Shown here in pieces: positions 8,264-16,050 of a stretch of DNA of 33,358 bases. A program made the position numbers and the translations under genes. This stretch comes from an uncultured Bacteroidia bacterium (GTDB lineage: Bacteria; Bacteroidota; Bacteroidia; Bacteroidales; UBA932): positions 1 to 33,358 of the forward strand of contig CADBPR010000020.1 of assembly GCA_902796555.1 (NCBI GenBank). Direction: 5' to 3'. Below the pieces are notes generated by a model that searched no databases, was not told the DNA's origin, and was given only the letters and a program-made list of their open reading frames with translations. Each line of letters opens with the position of its first letter. Position 1 is the stretch's first letter.

Positions 8264-10003
8264 ATGAAAGGACTTTCGTATCCCATCCTGACGCTGTTCT
8301 GCACCCTGCTGCTGGCGGGGTGCAGCGGGCAGCCGTCTCCGCAGCCGGAACCGTCTCAGGAACCCCTCTCCGGGGATCCGGTATCCCCGGACCCGGTGAG
8401 CGAAGATCCCTCTGAGGACCCTGTGCCCCTGCAAATCCTGGCTTTTCAGATTCAGGAGTATCCCGATGCGAAAGTCACCATCGATGAAACACAATCCAGC
8501 ATTGCGGTCCTGGTGCCGAGGGGGGCTTCCCGCTCGGCACTGACCGTTCAATTTACCCTGCCGGAAGGTGTTACGGCCCGTCCGCCGAGCGGAACGGTCC
8601 TGGACCTGACGCAGGAGCAGAAAATCTTCCTGGCCGCGCCTGACGGAACGGCGCGGAAATATGTCGTTACCGCGCAGGAGGCCCCCAACAGCGCGACCGC
8701 CCTCTATCAGTTGATTTGTGACGATACCTATACCCGGGTATATGTCCGCGGCAATACGGTCCGGATGACCCTCCCGTATGGGACGGACCTGTCCGCCCTG
8801 CATTTTTCCGCCGAAATGAGCCCGGGTGCAACGGGTTCGCCGGCCGTGGCGGACGCCCGCCAGCCCTTCGTGTATACGGTGACGGCCCAGGACGGTGAGA
8901 CCCGGGCGGACTATACCGTGACAGTGGATACCTGGCCGCAGGACAAGGGCGTACGCGGGGTCTATCTGCCCGACCCCTCCCATACCGCGTCCTTCCTCAG
9001 CCCGGCGGCCGTCAAGGCCTCCATCGCCTTGATGAAGGAACTGAAATTCAATTGTTTGTTCGTCTGCGCCTGGGCCCGTTCCCAGGTGGCCTGGGAGAGC
9101 CCCGTCCTGCTGGCGAACAGTACCTACGGGTCCCTGTCCGAGACCCACTTCTACCGGGGCTATCAAGGGGATGACGCCTTGTCCGACATCATTGCCGAAG
9201 CCCACAAGGCCGGTATCAAGGTCATCCTCTGGTTTGAATACGGCTTTATGCACAACGCCGGCCGCGTCAACTGGAACGACCCCGTGCTGGCCCGCCATCC
9301 CGACTGGATCGGACGGGGCCTGGACGGTGAACCGGCAGCCTACAACCGAAACGACTATTATTACAACGCCTATAACCCCGAGGTGCGGCAGTTCATGCTG
9401 GACCTGATGGCGGAGGCCCTGGAGAAGTATCCCGATGTGGACGGCATCCAGGGAGACGACCGTCTTCCGGCCATGCCCCGGGAGAGCGGGTACAATACGG
9501 AAACCGTCGAGCTGTACTGTACGCAGACCGGCCGGCCCGCTCCTACCGATGACCGCGATGAGCAGTGGAGCCGCTGGCGACTGGACATCCTGAACGGATT
9601 TGCCGCCGATATGGCGAAGCTGGCCCGTTCCAAGGGCAAACTGATTTGTTTCGCCCCCAACAAATATCCCTGGTGCGAAAGCGTACTGATGCAGGAATGG
9701 CCGGTCTGGGTCCAGGCCGGGAATGTGGATATCCTGAATGTACAGCTTTATATCACAGGACGTTACGAAAATGATTTGAAGGATACGATGCCCTATGTCG
9801 GGGAAACGGCCTTCAGCCCTTCCATGATTTTGAAAAACGGCAGTGCCATCCTCGATTCCTGGCTGATTGCGGAAGAGTTCTATGCCAACCGGGCGGCCGG
9901 TACAGCCTGCGAAACCCAGTTCTGGTTCGACGGGCTGAAAGAAAGTGCCGTTCAGGATACGTTCCGCCGGCTGTATCCCGAAGATGTCATCTGGCCTTAT
10001 TGA
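8264..10003 (+). CDS. GHL10 (glycoside hydrolase-like family 10) lipoprotein
   Basis: This is a likely cell-surface or periplasmic glycosidase of 579 residues. It opens with a lipoprotein signal (MKGLSYPILTLFCTLLLAGC, Cys20) and a Pro/Asp/Glu tether (residues 21-55). Two tandem beta-sandwich modules follow (about 56-225), the second with MTLPYGTDLSALHFSAEMSP. From about 228 to 540 lies a TIM-barrel of the GHL10/DUF187 type: GVRGVYLPD, LKFNCLFVCAWARSQVAWES, AGIKVILWFEYGFM, and the acidic strand end YPDVDGIQGDDRL, the likely active-site region. Relatives include E. coli DigH (YddW), which cuts denuded peptidoglycan glycan strands. It begins 3 bases after the previous stop and precedes a phosphodiester glycosidase, so the two may act on the same glycan. 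Exact substrate unknown. Confidence 0.85.
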   Translation: MKGLSYPILTLFCTLLLAGCSGQPSPQPEPSQEPLSGDPVSPDPVSEDPSEDPVPLQILAFQIQEYPDAKVTIDETQSSIAVLVPRGASRSALTVQFTLPEGVTARPPSGTVLDLTQEQKIFLAAPDGTARKYVVTAQEAPNSATALYQLICDDTYTRVYVRGNTVRMTLPYGTDLSALHFSAEMSPGATGSPAVADARQPFVYTVTAQDGETRADYTVTVDTWPQDKGVRGVYLPDPSHTASFLSPAAVKASIALMKELKFNCLFVCAWARSQVAWESPVLLANSTYGSLSETHFYRGYQGDDALSDIIAEAHKAGIKVILWFEYGFMHNAGRVNWNDPVLARHPDWIGRGLDGEPAAYNRNDYYYNAYNPEVRQFMLDLMAEALEKYPDVDGIQGDDRLPAMPRESGYNTETVELYCTQTGRPAPTDDRDEQWSRWRLDILNGFAADMAKLARSKGKLICFAPNKYPWCESVLMQEWPVWVQAGNVDILNVQLYITGRYENDLKDTMPYVGETAFSPSMILKNGSAILDSWLIAEEFYANRAAGTACETQFWFDGLKESAVQDTFRRLYPEDVIWPY

Positions 10004-10013
10004 TATCGTGTTT

Positions 10014-11645
10014 ATGAAACGCATACTGACCCTTCTTTTGCCAGCTTTCCTCTGTGCCTGTCAGGCTCCGGAGGCCCCGCAGTTGGTCTCGGACGACCCG
10101 CAGCCGGTTTCCGCGGACCCGTCGCTGCAGCCTGCCGTGTCGGATGACCCGGTTTCGGCGGACCCGTCCCAGACGCCGCCTGCATCGGATGACCCCCCGA
10201 AGACACCGGTGCTCGCCCTGCCGGGCGAACTGGCGCTGACCGAACAGGGTGACGGAATCATGCTGGCCTGGACGGACAACAGTTACAGGGAAGAAGGGTA
10301 TCTGGTGGAGAAGGCCGGTACGGACCGCAAGACGGAAAAATTCTTTCTGCCGGCCGATGCCGAATCCTGGTCCGACCCTTCCGTGGCCGCCGGCATTTGG
10401 ACCTATTCCGTGCAGGCTTATCGGGGCCTGGAAAGGGGAGAAGCCGCCACAATCGCCTATACCAAGGCCGGTGAGGCCCGGCTGCAGCTGAAGGTCCAGA
10501 CCTCCTGGTACATGGCCTCCGCCCGGGTTGACGTCCTTTCGGACGGTGGGTTTGCCTGCACCCTGGAAGCCGCTGTGGAAGGCGTGGAAACACAGACCGC
10601 CCCCGGAACCTTCCGCAAGGGGGACCACTATTATTTCAATTTCCGGAACCTGCCGCAAGGGGAGTCCCTGCGCCTGTCCGTCACCCTGACCTCCGGTCCC
10701 GGCCAGGCCCGGGAATCGGCCGAGGTAACGCTGCCGGCCGACCCCGACCCGCTGAGCGTATCCTGGAGCGAGCTGACGGAGTATTCCCTTCCTTCTTCCG
10801 TAAAACTCTATCAAGCAAGTACTTCCGTTACGGGAAAAACGGTGAATATGTGGTATGCCGCGATGGACCTGTCCGCCGAGGACGTGGAACTTCGGACCCT
10901 GAAGGGGAAATCGCTCAAGACTCCGACCGCTTTCGTGACTTCCGACCTGAAGGATGAAAAAGTCTGGATTGTCATCAACGGCGGTTATTTCGCTTCTCCG
11001 GCCACTTCCTACAGCTATATCGTCGACGGTGGAGTGGAATTGGCGAAGAATGTGGCCATGCTGTCCCGCACGAACGGTTACAACATCACCCGCGGGGTGT
11101 TTGCCCTCGATGCGGAGGCTGTTCCCACGCTTGCGTGGGTCTACAGCGGCACCTGGGCCTACGACCGTCCGCTGCCGGTGTACGACGGCGGCCCTATCCT
11201 GACGCCTTCGGCTTCCTATCCCGCTCCGGCATTGGAATGGCATCCCCAGGAAGCGATGGGCGGCGGCCCCATCCTGGTCAAGGACGGACGCTACTGCTTC
11301 GATTTCCTGCAGACAAAAGACGGCAAGTATTTGAGTAATTGTGAGTTGTTCCAGACGGATATTTACGGAGAGACCCTGCGCGCCCCGCGTACGGCCCTGG
11401 GCTATACCGACGACGGCCGGGTGATTCTGTTGATTGCTGACGGGCGGAATTCCGGCGGCAGCGCCGGTCTGACCCTCCTCGAACTTGCCCGCATCATGCA
11501 GGGGCTGGGCTGCGAGAATGTCCTGAACTTGGACGGCGGCGGGTCCACCATGATGACGGTTGGCGATACGGGCACCCTGCTGAACCATCCTTCCGATGGG
11601 AAACAGCGGGCCGTCGTATCCTATGTAGCCATCCTTGGAAAATAA
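10014..11645 (+). CDS. Phosphodiester glycosidase (NAGPA/DUF2233 domain) lipoprotein with FN3 domain
   Basis: The protein has 543 residues. The ATG at 10014 was preferred because MKRILTLLLPAFLCAC is a lipoprotein signal (Cys16); an upstream in-frame start at 9945 would run through the preceding gene. A tether of repeated SDDP/SADP units covers about residues 20-60, then a fibronectin-III-like domain (about 65-150), a second beta domain, and from about 265 the NAGPA catalytic domain. Its hallmarks are visible: VIINGGYF, RTALGYTDDGRVILLIADGR and NLDGGGSTMM (505 onward). The family includes the human mannose-6-phosphate uncovering enzyme, which removes GlcNAc from a GlcNAc-1-phosphodiester. Here it would cleave sugar-phosphodiester links of an external glycan. 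It is the last gene of the susC operon. Confidence 0.88.
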   Translation: MKRILTLLLPAFLCACQAPEAPQLVSDDPQPVSADPSLQPAVSDDPVSADPSQTPPASDDPPKTPVLALPGELALTEQGDGIMLAWTDNSYREEGYLVEKAGTDRKTEKFFLPADAESWSDPSVAAGIWTYSVQAYRGLERGEAATIAYTKAGEARLQLKVQTSWYMASARVDVLSDGGFACTLEAAVEGVETQTAPGTFRKGDHYYFNFRNLPQGESLRLSVTLTSGPGQARESAEVTLPADPDPLSVSWSELTEYSLPSSVKLYQASTSVTGKTVNMWYAAMDLSAEDVELRTLKGKSLKTPTAFVTSDLKDEKVWIVINGGYFASPATSYSYIVDGGVELAKNVAMLSRTNGYNITRGVFALDAEAVPTLAWVYSGTWAYDRPLPVYDGGPILTPSASYPAPALEWHPQEAMGGGPILVKDGRYCFDFLQTKDGKYLSNCELFQTDIYGETLRAPRTALGYTDDGRVILLIADGRNSGGSAGLTLLELARIMQGLGCENVLNLDGGGSTMMTVGDTGTLLNHPSDGKQRAVVSYVAILGK

Positions 11646-11649
11646 TTGC

Positions 11650-11657
11650 TATCTTTG
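11650..11657 (+). promoter_or_regulatory. -7 box directly before the sensor-trkH operon
   Basis: TATCTTTG matches TAnnTTTG and ends 6 bases before the ATG at 11664, so the transcript would start at or almost at the start codon. The box overlaps the end of the previous operon (stop at 11643-11645). No good -33 element is seen at the usual distance. Confidence 0.5.
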
Positions 11658-11663
11658 CAAGAT

Positions 11664-12506
11664 ATGTTTACGGAACTTCGCAAAAAAGTCAAGGCTTTCC
11701 GGCTGTCGCTGCGGATGAAGATTACCCTCGCCCTCAGCGCCATCGCCGTGACCCTGCTGATGTCCAGCATCATTTCGGTGCTGGAATACAGCCGGATGAG
11801 CAATTATGTTTCCGAACTGATTGCAGAGAATATCAACAGTATCAATGTCGCGCAGCAGCTGGCCAATGTCAGCAATGCGTACAACCTGGAGATTCTGACC
11901 GTTATCGGAGACGAAGAAAACAACAAGCAGCCGGATTTCAACCAGGCGGTGTTCATGGATTATTGCGACAGCCTGCGCGCGTCGCTGAGTTCCCGCAACA
12001 TGCAGCATCTGGCCGACTCCGTGGAGTATTCCTATTCGGCCTATATGCTGACCTCCCTGGAACTGCCCCGGGTGCTGGAATCGCCCTTCGTGGATACGCG
12101 GACCTGGTATTTCGAGCGTCTCCAACCCGTTTATGCCCGCCTGCGCAGTGACATCGACCGGCTTTCGACGGCCATTTATCAGGAACTCCAGCGCAACTCC
12201 GAGACTTTCGAACGGGGCTTTTACCGCAGCGTGATTCCATCGGCCGTCGCCATTGCTATCGGCCTGCTGCTCGTGCTGCTGCTCCTTTTCTTTATCCTGG
12301 TCTTTTATGTCAATCCCATCTACAAGATGCTTGCGGCCCTGAACAACTACCGTTCCTTCGGCAAGGGGTATATCTATGAGTTTGACGGAGACGACCAGTT
12401 GGTCCAGCTCAACAACGGCATCAAGGAAATAGCGGCAGAAAACATCCAACTGCGCAAGCGGATCAAAGGCCTGCGCGACACCCTCTCGCAACACGGCGAA
12501 TCATGA
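11664..12506 (+). CDS. Two-TM sensor-like membrane protein without an output domain, coupled to trkH
   Basis: The protein has 280 residues from ATG 11664; a TTG at 11646 would add six residues, but it lies before the likely transcription start. It has a basic N-terminus, a first membrane helix (about 17-42), an extracytoplasmic mostly helical region of about 150 residues, which resembles the four-helix-bundle sensor domains of chemoreceptors and histidine kinases, and a second membrane helix (about 190-218). A cytoplasmic tail of about 60 residues follows, with HAMP-like and coiled-coil character (DQLVQLNNGIKEIAAENIQLRKRIKGLRD). No kinase, cyclase or methyl-accepting region follows. Its stop overlaps the trkH start (ATGA). 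I do not recognise a named family; a role in controlling or assembling the K+ transporter is inference. Confidence 0.7.
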   Translation: MFTELRKKVKAFRLSLRMKITLALSAIAVTLLMSSIISVLEYSRMSNYVSELIAENINSINVAQQLANVSNAYNLEILTVIGDEENNKQPDFNQAVFMDYCDSLRASLSSRNMQHLADSVEYSYSAYMLTSLELPRVLESPFVDTRTWYFERLQPVYARLRSDIDRLSTAIYQELQRNSETFERGFYRSVIPSAVAIAIGLLLVLLLLFFILVFYVNPIYKMLAALNNYRSFGKGYIYEFDGDDQLVQLNNGIKEIAAENIQLRKRIKGLRDTLSQHGES

Positions 12507-13960
12507 ACGGCAAGGTCATATCGCGCAACGTAGGCTACGCGCTGCTGGTCAGTGCGTTGTTTATGTTCCTGTCCATTCTCGTGTCGGTTTCGCGCGGGAA
12601 TGACAGTGCGCTGGCCGCGTTGCTGATCAGCTTTATCATTACCTTCACCACCGGCATTTTCCCCTTCATTTTCGTCCGCAGGACCCCCGCGATTTCCCTG
12701 AAGGACGGCTATATGATTATCTGCCTGTCCTGGCTGCTGTCCTTTGTGTTCGGGATGATGCCCTATCTGCTCTGGGGCGGCCCCTTTACGGTGATGAACG
12801 CCTGGTTTGAAAGCGTATCCGGCTTCACGACCACCGGCGGGACCATTCTCGATGACATCGAGTCCCTTCCCGACAGCCTGCTGTTCTGGCGCTCTTCCAC
12901 CCATTTCATCGGCGGTCTGGGAGTCGTGGTGTTCCTGCTGCTGATTATTCCGAGTTCCAGTCCGGTCCGGCTGCGGCTGACGAACATGGAGGTGTCCTCC
13001 CTGTCGCGCAACGGGTACCAGACCACGACCAACCGGACGGTCGCCATTTTTGCCTGGGTGTACCTGGTGATGAATGTACTGGCCTTCCTGGCCTATCTGT
13101 TGGCCGGTATGTCCGCCTTTGACGCCATCAACCATGCTTTCAGCGTCTGCGCTACCGGCGGATTCAGTACCCGGAACCTGTCTATCGGGGCCTTCCATTC
13201 TACGGCCATCAATATCATTACCATTGTGTTCATGTTGCTGAGTTCCACGCATTTCGCCATTCTTTACATGGTGGTCGTGACCCGTTCGCTCAGCCCCTTG
13301 AACAACCCGGTGCTGAAGTTCTATTTCTCCTCGCTGGCCCTGCTTTCCGTCCTGGTGGCCGCTTCGTTGAAATTCTCCGGGGTGGATGCCACCTGGGGCG
13401 ATTCCTTCATGGATGCCACCTTCCAGGTTGTCTGTTATGCCTCGACCAGCGGTTTCGCCATTGCGGACAACAGCGTTTGGCCCTTCTTCGCCTGCGTCCT
13501 GCTGATGTATGCGGGCATCCAGTGCGGGATGGCCGGTTCCACGACCGGCGGTCTGAAGAGTGACCGGATTATCATCCTGTTCAAATCCATCGCCCAGCAT
13601 GTGCGCCGCAGCATCCATCCGAATTTTGTCACGGGCATCCGGCTGGGCAAGCGGACCCTCAGCGACGAAGAAGTGTATCCGCATTTGCTGTATATCTCCT
13701 TGTATGCCATTCTGGTGGTGATTGCCTTCGGCCTGTGCCTGAGCCTTGGCGGCGACAGGGATCATGCCCTGGCCGGAACGGTGGCTTGTGTCAGCAATCT
13801 GGGGCCTGCTTTCGGAGAAATCGGCACCTACGGTTCCTATAATGCGGAACCCGCCGGGGTGAAATTTGTCTATACGATGTGCATGTTCCTGGGCCGTCTG
13901 GAGATTTATCCGGTGCTGGTGGTGCTCAGCATGCTTTTCTCCCGCAACAAAAAAGTGTAA
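12503..13960 (+). CDS. trkH: Trk/Ktr-type potassium uptake transmembrane subunit
   Basis: TrkH is the inner-membrane K+-translocating subunit of Trk systems. The 485-residue protein has the four pseudo-repeated selectivity-filter segments: SGFTTTGGT, CATGGFST, YASTSGFAI and SNLGPAFGEIG, and many hydrophobic helices. GMAGSTTGGLKSDR after the third repeat is the typical intramembrane loop. Start ATG 12503 overlaps the upstream gene by 4 bases. The regulatory NAD/ATP-binding subunit TrkA is not next to it; it must be elsewhere if present. A helicase gene begins one base after the stop. Confidence 0.93.
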   Translation: MNGKVISRNVGYALLVSALFMFLSILVSVSRGNDSALAALLISFIITFTTGIFPFIFVRRTPAISLKDGYMIICLSWLLSFVFGMMPYLLWGGPFTVMNAWFESVSGFTTTGGTILDDIESLPDSLLFWRSSTHFIGGLGVVVFLLLIIPSSSPVRLRLTNMEVSSLSRNGYQTTTNRTVAIFAWVYLVMNVLAFLAYLLAGMSAFDAINHAFSVCATGGFSTRNLSIGAFHSTAINIITIVFMLLSSTHFAILYMVVVTRSLSPLNNPVLKFYFSSLALLSVLVAASLKFSGVDATWGDSFMDATFQVVCYASTSGFAIADNSVWPFFACVLLMYAGIQCGMAGSTTGGLKSDRIIILFKSIAQHVRRSIHPNFVTGIRLGKRTLSDEEVYPHLLYISLYAILVVIAFGLCLSLGGDRDHALAGTVACVSNLGPAFGEIGTYGSYNAEPAGVKFVYTMCMFLGRLEIYPVLVVLSMLFSRNKKV

Positions 13961-13961
13961 G

Positions 13962-15377
13962 ATGGGCCGGACGGAGTATCTGCACGATTGTTTTGTCCAG
14001 CAGCTTCCCCATGTCCCGACGTCCTGCCAGGATGCCCTGTTTCGGGATGTGGCCGATTTCCTGACGTCGGACGAGGGCGATATCCTGGTGGTGAACGGCT
14101 ATGCCGGTACCGGTAAGACTTCGGCCGTCGCGGCCGTCGTGGCGACGATGCGTTCCTTCCGGATTCCCGTCGTGCTGCTGGCGCCTACCGGCCGGGCCGC
14201 CAAGGTGCTCGCTTCCTATACCGGTCTGCCGGCGTATACGGTTCACAAGCATATCTATCGCCAGAAATCCGTCGGAGACGACGGTTTCGGCCAGTTTTCC
14301 CTGTTCCCGAACAAGGCGAAGGATACCCTGTTCATCGTGGATGAGGTGTCCCTGATTGGGATTGACGGCGGTTCATCCACCGCCGCCTTCGGTACGGGCA
14401 ACCTTCTGGCCGACCTGGTCCGTTTCGTCCGGGACGGTTCCGGGTGCCGGCTGATGCTGGTGGGAGATGCCGCCCAGTTGCCGCCGGTGGGGCTGGACAA
14501 GAGTCCTGCCCTGTCTCCCGAATACATGTCTTTTGCCGGTGGCGTTCGCTTTTCGCACCTGACGACAGTGGTCCGTCAGCAGCAGGAGAGCGGCATCCTT
14601 TCCAATGCGACCCGGCTGCGGGAAATGATTGCCGACGAGCCGGCGTCCATCGAACTGCACCTGTCGGATGCTTTTCCCGATGTGGTGCGGGTGTCCGGCG
14701 GGGAACTGCTGGAGACGCTGGGGGAGGCCTATTCCCGTTACGGCGAGGACCAGACGGTCGTGCTCTGCCGTTCCAACCGCCGTGCCATCCGCTACAATGC
14801 GGGAATCCGCGGCCAGGTCCAGTACAAGGAGGAGATGTTGGTCCGCGATGATAAACTGATGATTGTCAAGAACTGTTATCAGTTCGTCGACAAGATTGAG
14901 CAGATGGATTATATCGCCAACGGGGATATTGCCAAGCTGGTGAAGGTGTCCGGCCATGAGGAGCGGTATGGGCTGCAGTTTGCCGATGCGGTGTTGACTT
15001 TCCCTGATTATGACGATGCGGAGGTCCGGGCGAAAATCTGCCTGGATACCTTGCTCTCCGAGTCGGCTTCCCTGACCTATGAGCAGCAGAACGCGCTTTA
15101 CCAGGGAGTCAATGCGGATTATGCCCATATTTCGTCCAAGAAGAAGCGTTACGAGGCGGTGCGGGAGGACCCGTTCTACAATGCTCTGCAGGTGAAGTAT
15201 GCGGAGGCCATCACGGGACATAAGTCTCAGGGCGGCCAGTGGGCATGTGTTTTCGTGGACAATCCTTTGTGGCAGGAGGAGTTGACGCTGGACGACTTGA
15301 AGTGGCTTTATACGGCCTTTACCCGGGCGACGGACCGGCTCTATCTGGTCAATTTCCCCGACCGTTATTTCGTTTGA
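13962..15377 (+). CDS. RecD/Pif1-like superfamily 1 DNA helicase (UvrD_C_2 type)
   Basis: This is an ATP-dependent DNA helicase or translocase of 471 residues. The ATG at 13962 follows the trkH stop by one base; a longer open frame reaching back to 13866 runs inside trkH and gives an unlikely Cys/Trp-rich N-terminus. Visible motifs: Walker A NGYAGTGKTSAV (near residue 45), Walker B LFIVDEVS, motif III-like MLVGDAAQLPPVG, and the C-terminal UvrD_C_2 motif AEAITGHKSQGGQW with YTAFTRATDRLYLV. It is far shorter than RecD of RecBCD and has no RecBC neighbours, so it is a stand-alone RecD-like (AAA_30) helicase, common in Bacteroidota. The cellular role is not established by context. Confidence 0.88.
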   Translation: MGRTEYLHDCFVQQLPHVPTSCQDALFRDVADFLTSDEGDILVVNGYAGTGKTSAVAAVVATMRSFRIPVVLLAPTGRAAKVLASYTGLPAYTVHKHIYRQKSVGDDGFGQFSLFPNKAKDTLFIVDEVSLIGIDGGSSTAAFGTGNLLADLVRFVRDGSGCRLMLVGDAAQLPPVGLDKSPALSPEYMSFAGGVRFSHLTTVVRQQQESGILSNATRLREMIADEPASIELHLSDAFPDVVRVSGGELLETLGEAYSRYGEDQTVVLCRSNRRAIRYNAGIRGQVQYKEEMLVRDDKLMIVKNCYQFVDKIEQMDYIANGDIAKLVKVSGHEERYGLQFADAVLTFPDYDDAEVRAKICLDTLLSESASLTYEQQNALYQGVNADYAHISSKKKRYEAVREDPFYNALQVKYAEAITGHKSQGGQWACVFVDNPLWQEELTLDDLKWLYTAFTRATDRLYLVNFPDRYFV

Positions 15378-15400
15378 TGGCGGTGTTCTGCTGCTTTTCT

Positions 15401-15699
15401 GGCGGCTTCGCGCTTCGGCCGATTTTCGACCTGGCGGCTTCGCGCTTCGGCCGATTTTTCGACCTGGCGGCTTCGCGCTTCGGCCGGGACGGAACGGCCT
15501 CCTGCGAGAAGGGATACGTCGGCCTTATCCGCCCGGCGCTCCGCTGCTTCGCCGCGTTTGTTCCTTCTGCCGTGCCCTGCGGCTCCGCGCTTCGGCCGAT
15601 TTTCGACCTGGCGGCTTCGCGCTTCGGCCGGGACGGAACGGCCTCCTGAGAGGAGGGATACGTCGGCCTTATCCGCCCGGCGCTCCGCTGCTTCGCCGC
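15401..15699. repeat. Nested direct repeats in non-coding DNA (about 115 bp twice; 32-33 bp sub-repeats)
   Basis: Two long copies, 15441-15555 and 15586-15699, differ by one missing T and two substitutions. Within and before them the unit starting GGCGGCTTCGCGCTTCGG recurs at 15401, 15433, 15466 and 15610, the first three 32 and 33 bases apart. Each long copy ends in GCTCCGCTGCTTCGCCGC, and a one-mismatch copy of that 18-mer occurs again at 15961-15978. The second copy contains a perfect short hairpin CCTCCT-GAG-AGGAGG (15642-15656), which is imperfect in the first. Open frames run through the repeats on both strands, but only because the unit lacks stop codons. Nature unknown. Confidence 0.85.
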
Positions 15700-15759
15700 C
15701 CCAGGTCCACCCTACGAATTGCGCGCAGACCCCCTCAAAACGGCTGAGCGGTAACTCGT

Positions 15760-15813
15760 TGATTATTATCATAATCATGAATTTCCCCTGGTACGGATGT
15801 ACCATGGGAAATT
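15760..15813. repeat. Two adjacent inverted repeats (hairpins) beside the repeat region
   Basis: TGATTAT (15760-15766) pairs with ATAATCA (15771-15777) around a 4-base loop. Next to it AATTTCCC (15780-15787) and TGGTAC (15789-15794) pair with GTACCA (15799-15804) and GGGAAATT (15806-15813), broken by one mismatch, around the loop GGAT. No T-run follows on the plus strand, so a simple terminator is unlikely. They may be element ends or RNA structure. Confidence 0.6.
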
Positions 15814-16050
15814 GTATAGTTTGCTGATTTACAGGCGGTTAGTCCTCAGAGATTTATGAGCGACGCACGTTCTTTTCCGGCAATCCATCGCTGCGCCGCA
15901 GTGGCATTTTGCTGTTCCTGGTGGCTCAGATGCGCGACAGGTTTTCTGCTGATTCTGGCGGCTCCGCTGTTTCGCCGCTGCCTCTGTATAAGAAGCTGTT
16001 AAAGCTTTGTCAACTGAAACGGCTTCCAGGCGTAAAAGATACCGGTGATT
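15814..16050. other. Rest of the 15378-16050 gene-free stretch
   Basis: Between the hairpins and the methyltransferase stop I see no convincing gene, promoter or terminator. A short open frame from ATG 15857 to 16003 (48 residues, Cys-rich with one hydrophobic segment) exists but has no supporting start signal. The GCTCCGCTG-T-TTCGCCGC copy at 15961-15978 links this part to the repeats at 15401-15699. Confidence 0.5.

Noticed and set aside
9945-10013. Upstream extension of the phosphodiester glycosidase
   Set aside because: The extension overlaps the GHL10 gene and hides the lipoprotein signal that begins at 10014.
13866-13961. N-terminal extension of the RecD-like helicase
   Set aside because: It lies within trkH in another frame and is Cys/Trp-rich without similarity to helicase N-termini. 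ATG 13962 fits the one-base gap.
15401-15699. CRISPR array
   Set aside because: Sub-repeats abut without unique spacers, spacing is irregular (32, 33, then 144 bases) and there are no cas genes in the window.
15365-15805. Open frames on both strands through the repeat block (146 codons on minus, to 15649 on plus)
   Set aside because: The predicted peptides only reflect the DNA repeat translated in each frame (for example ALRPIFDLAASRFGRDGTAS). There is no start signal, and the plus-strand frame begins inside the helicase gene.
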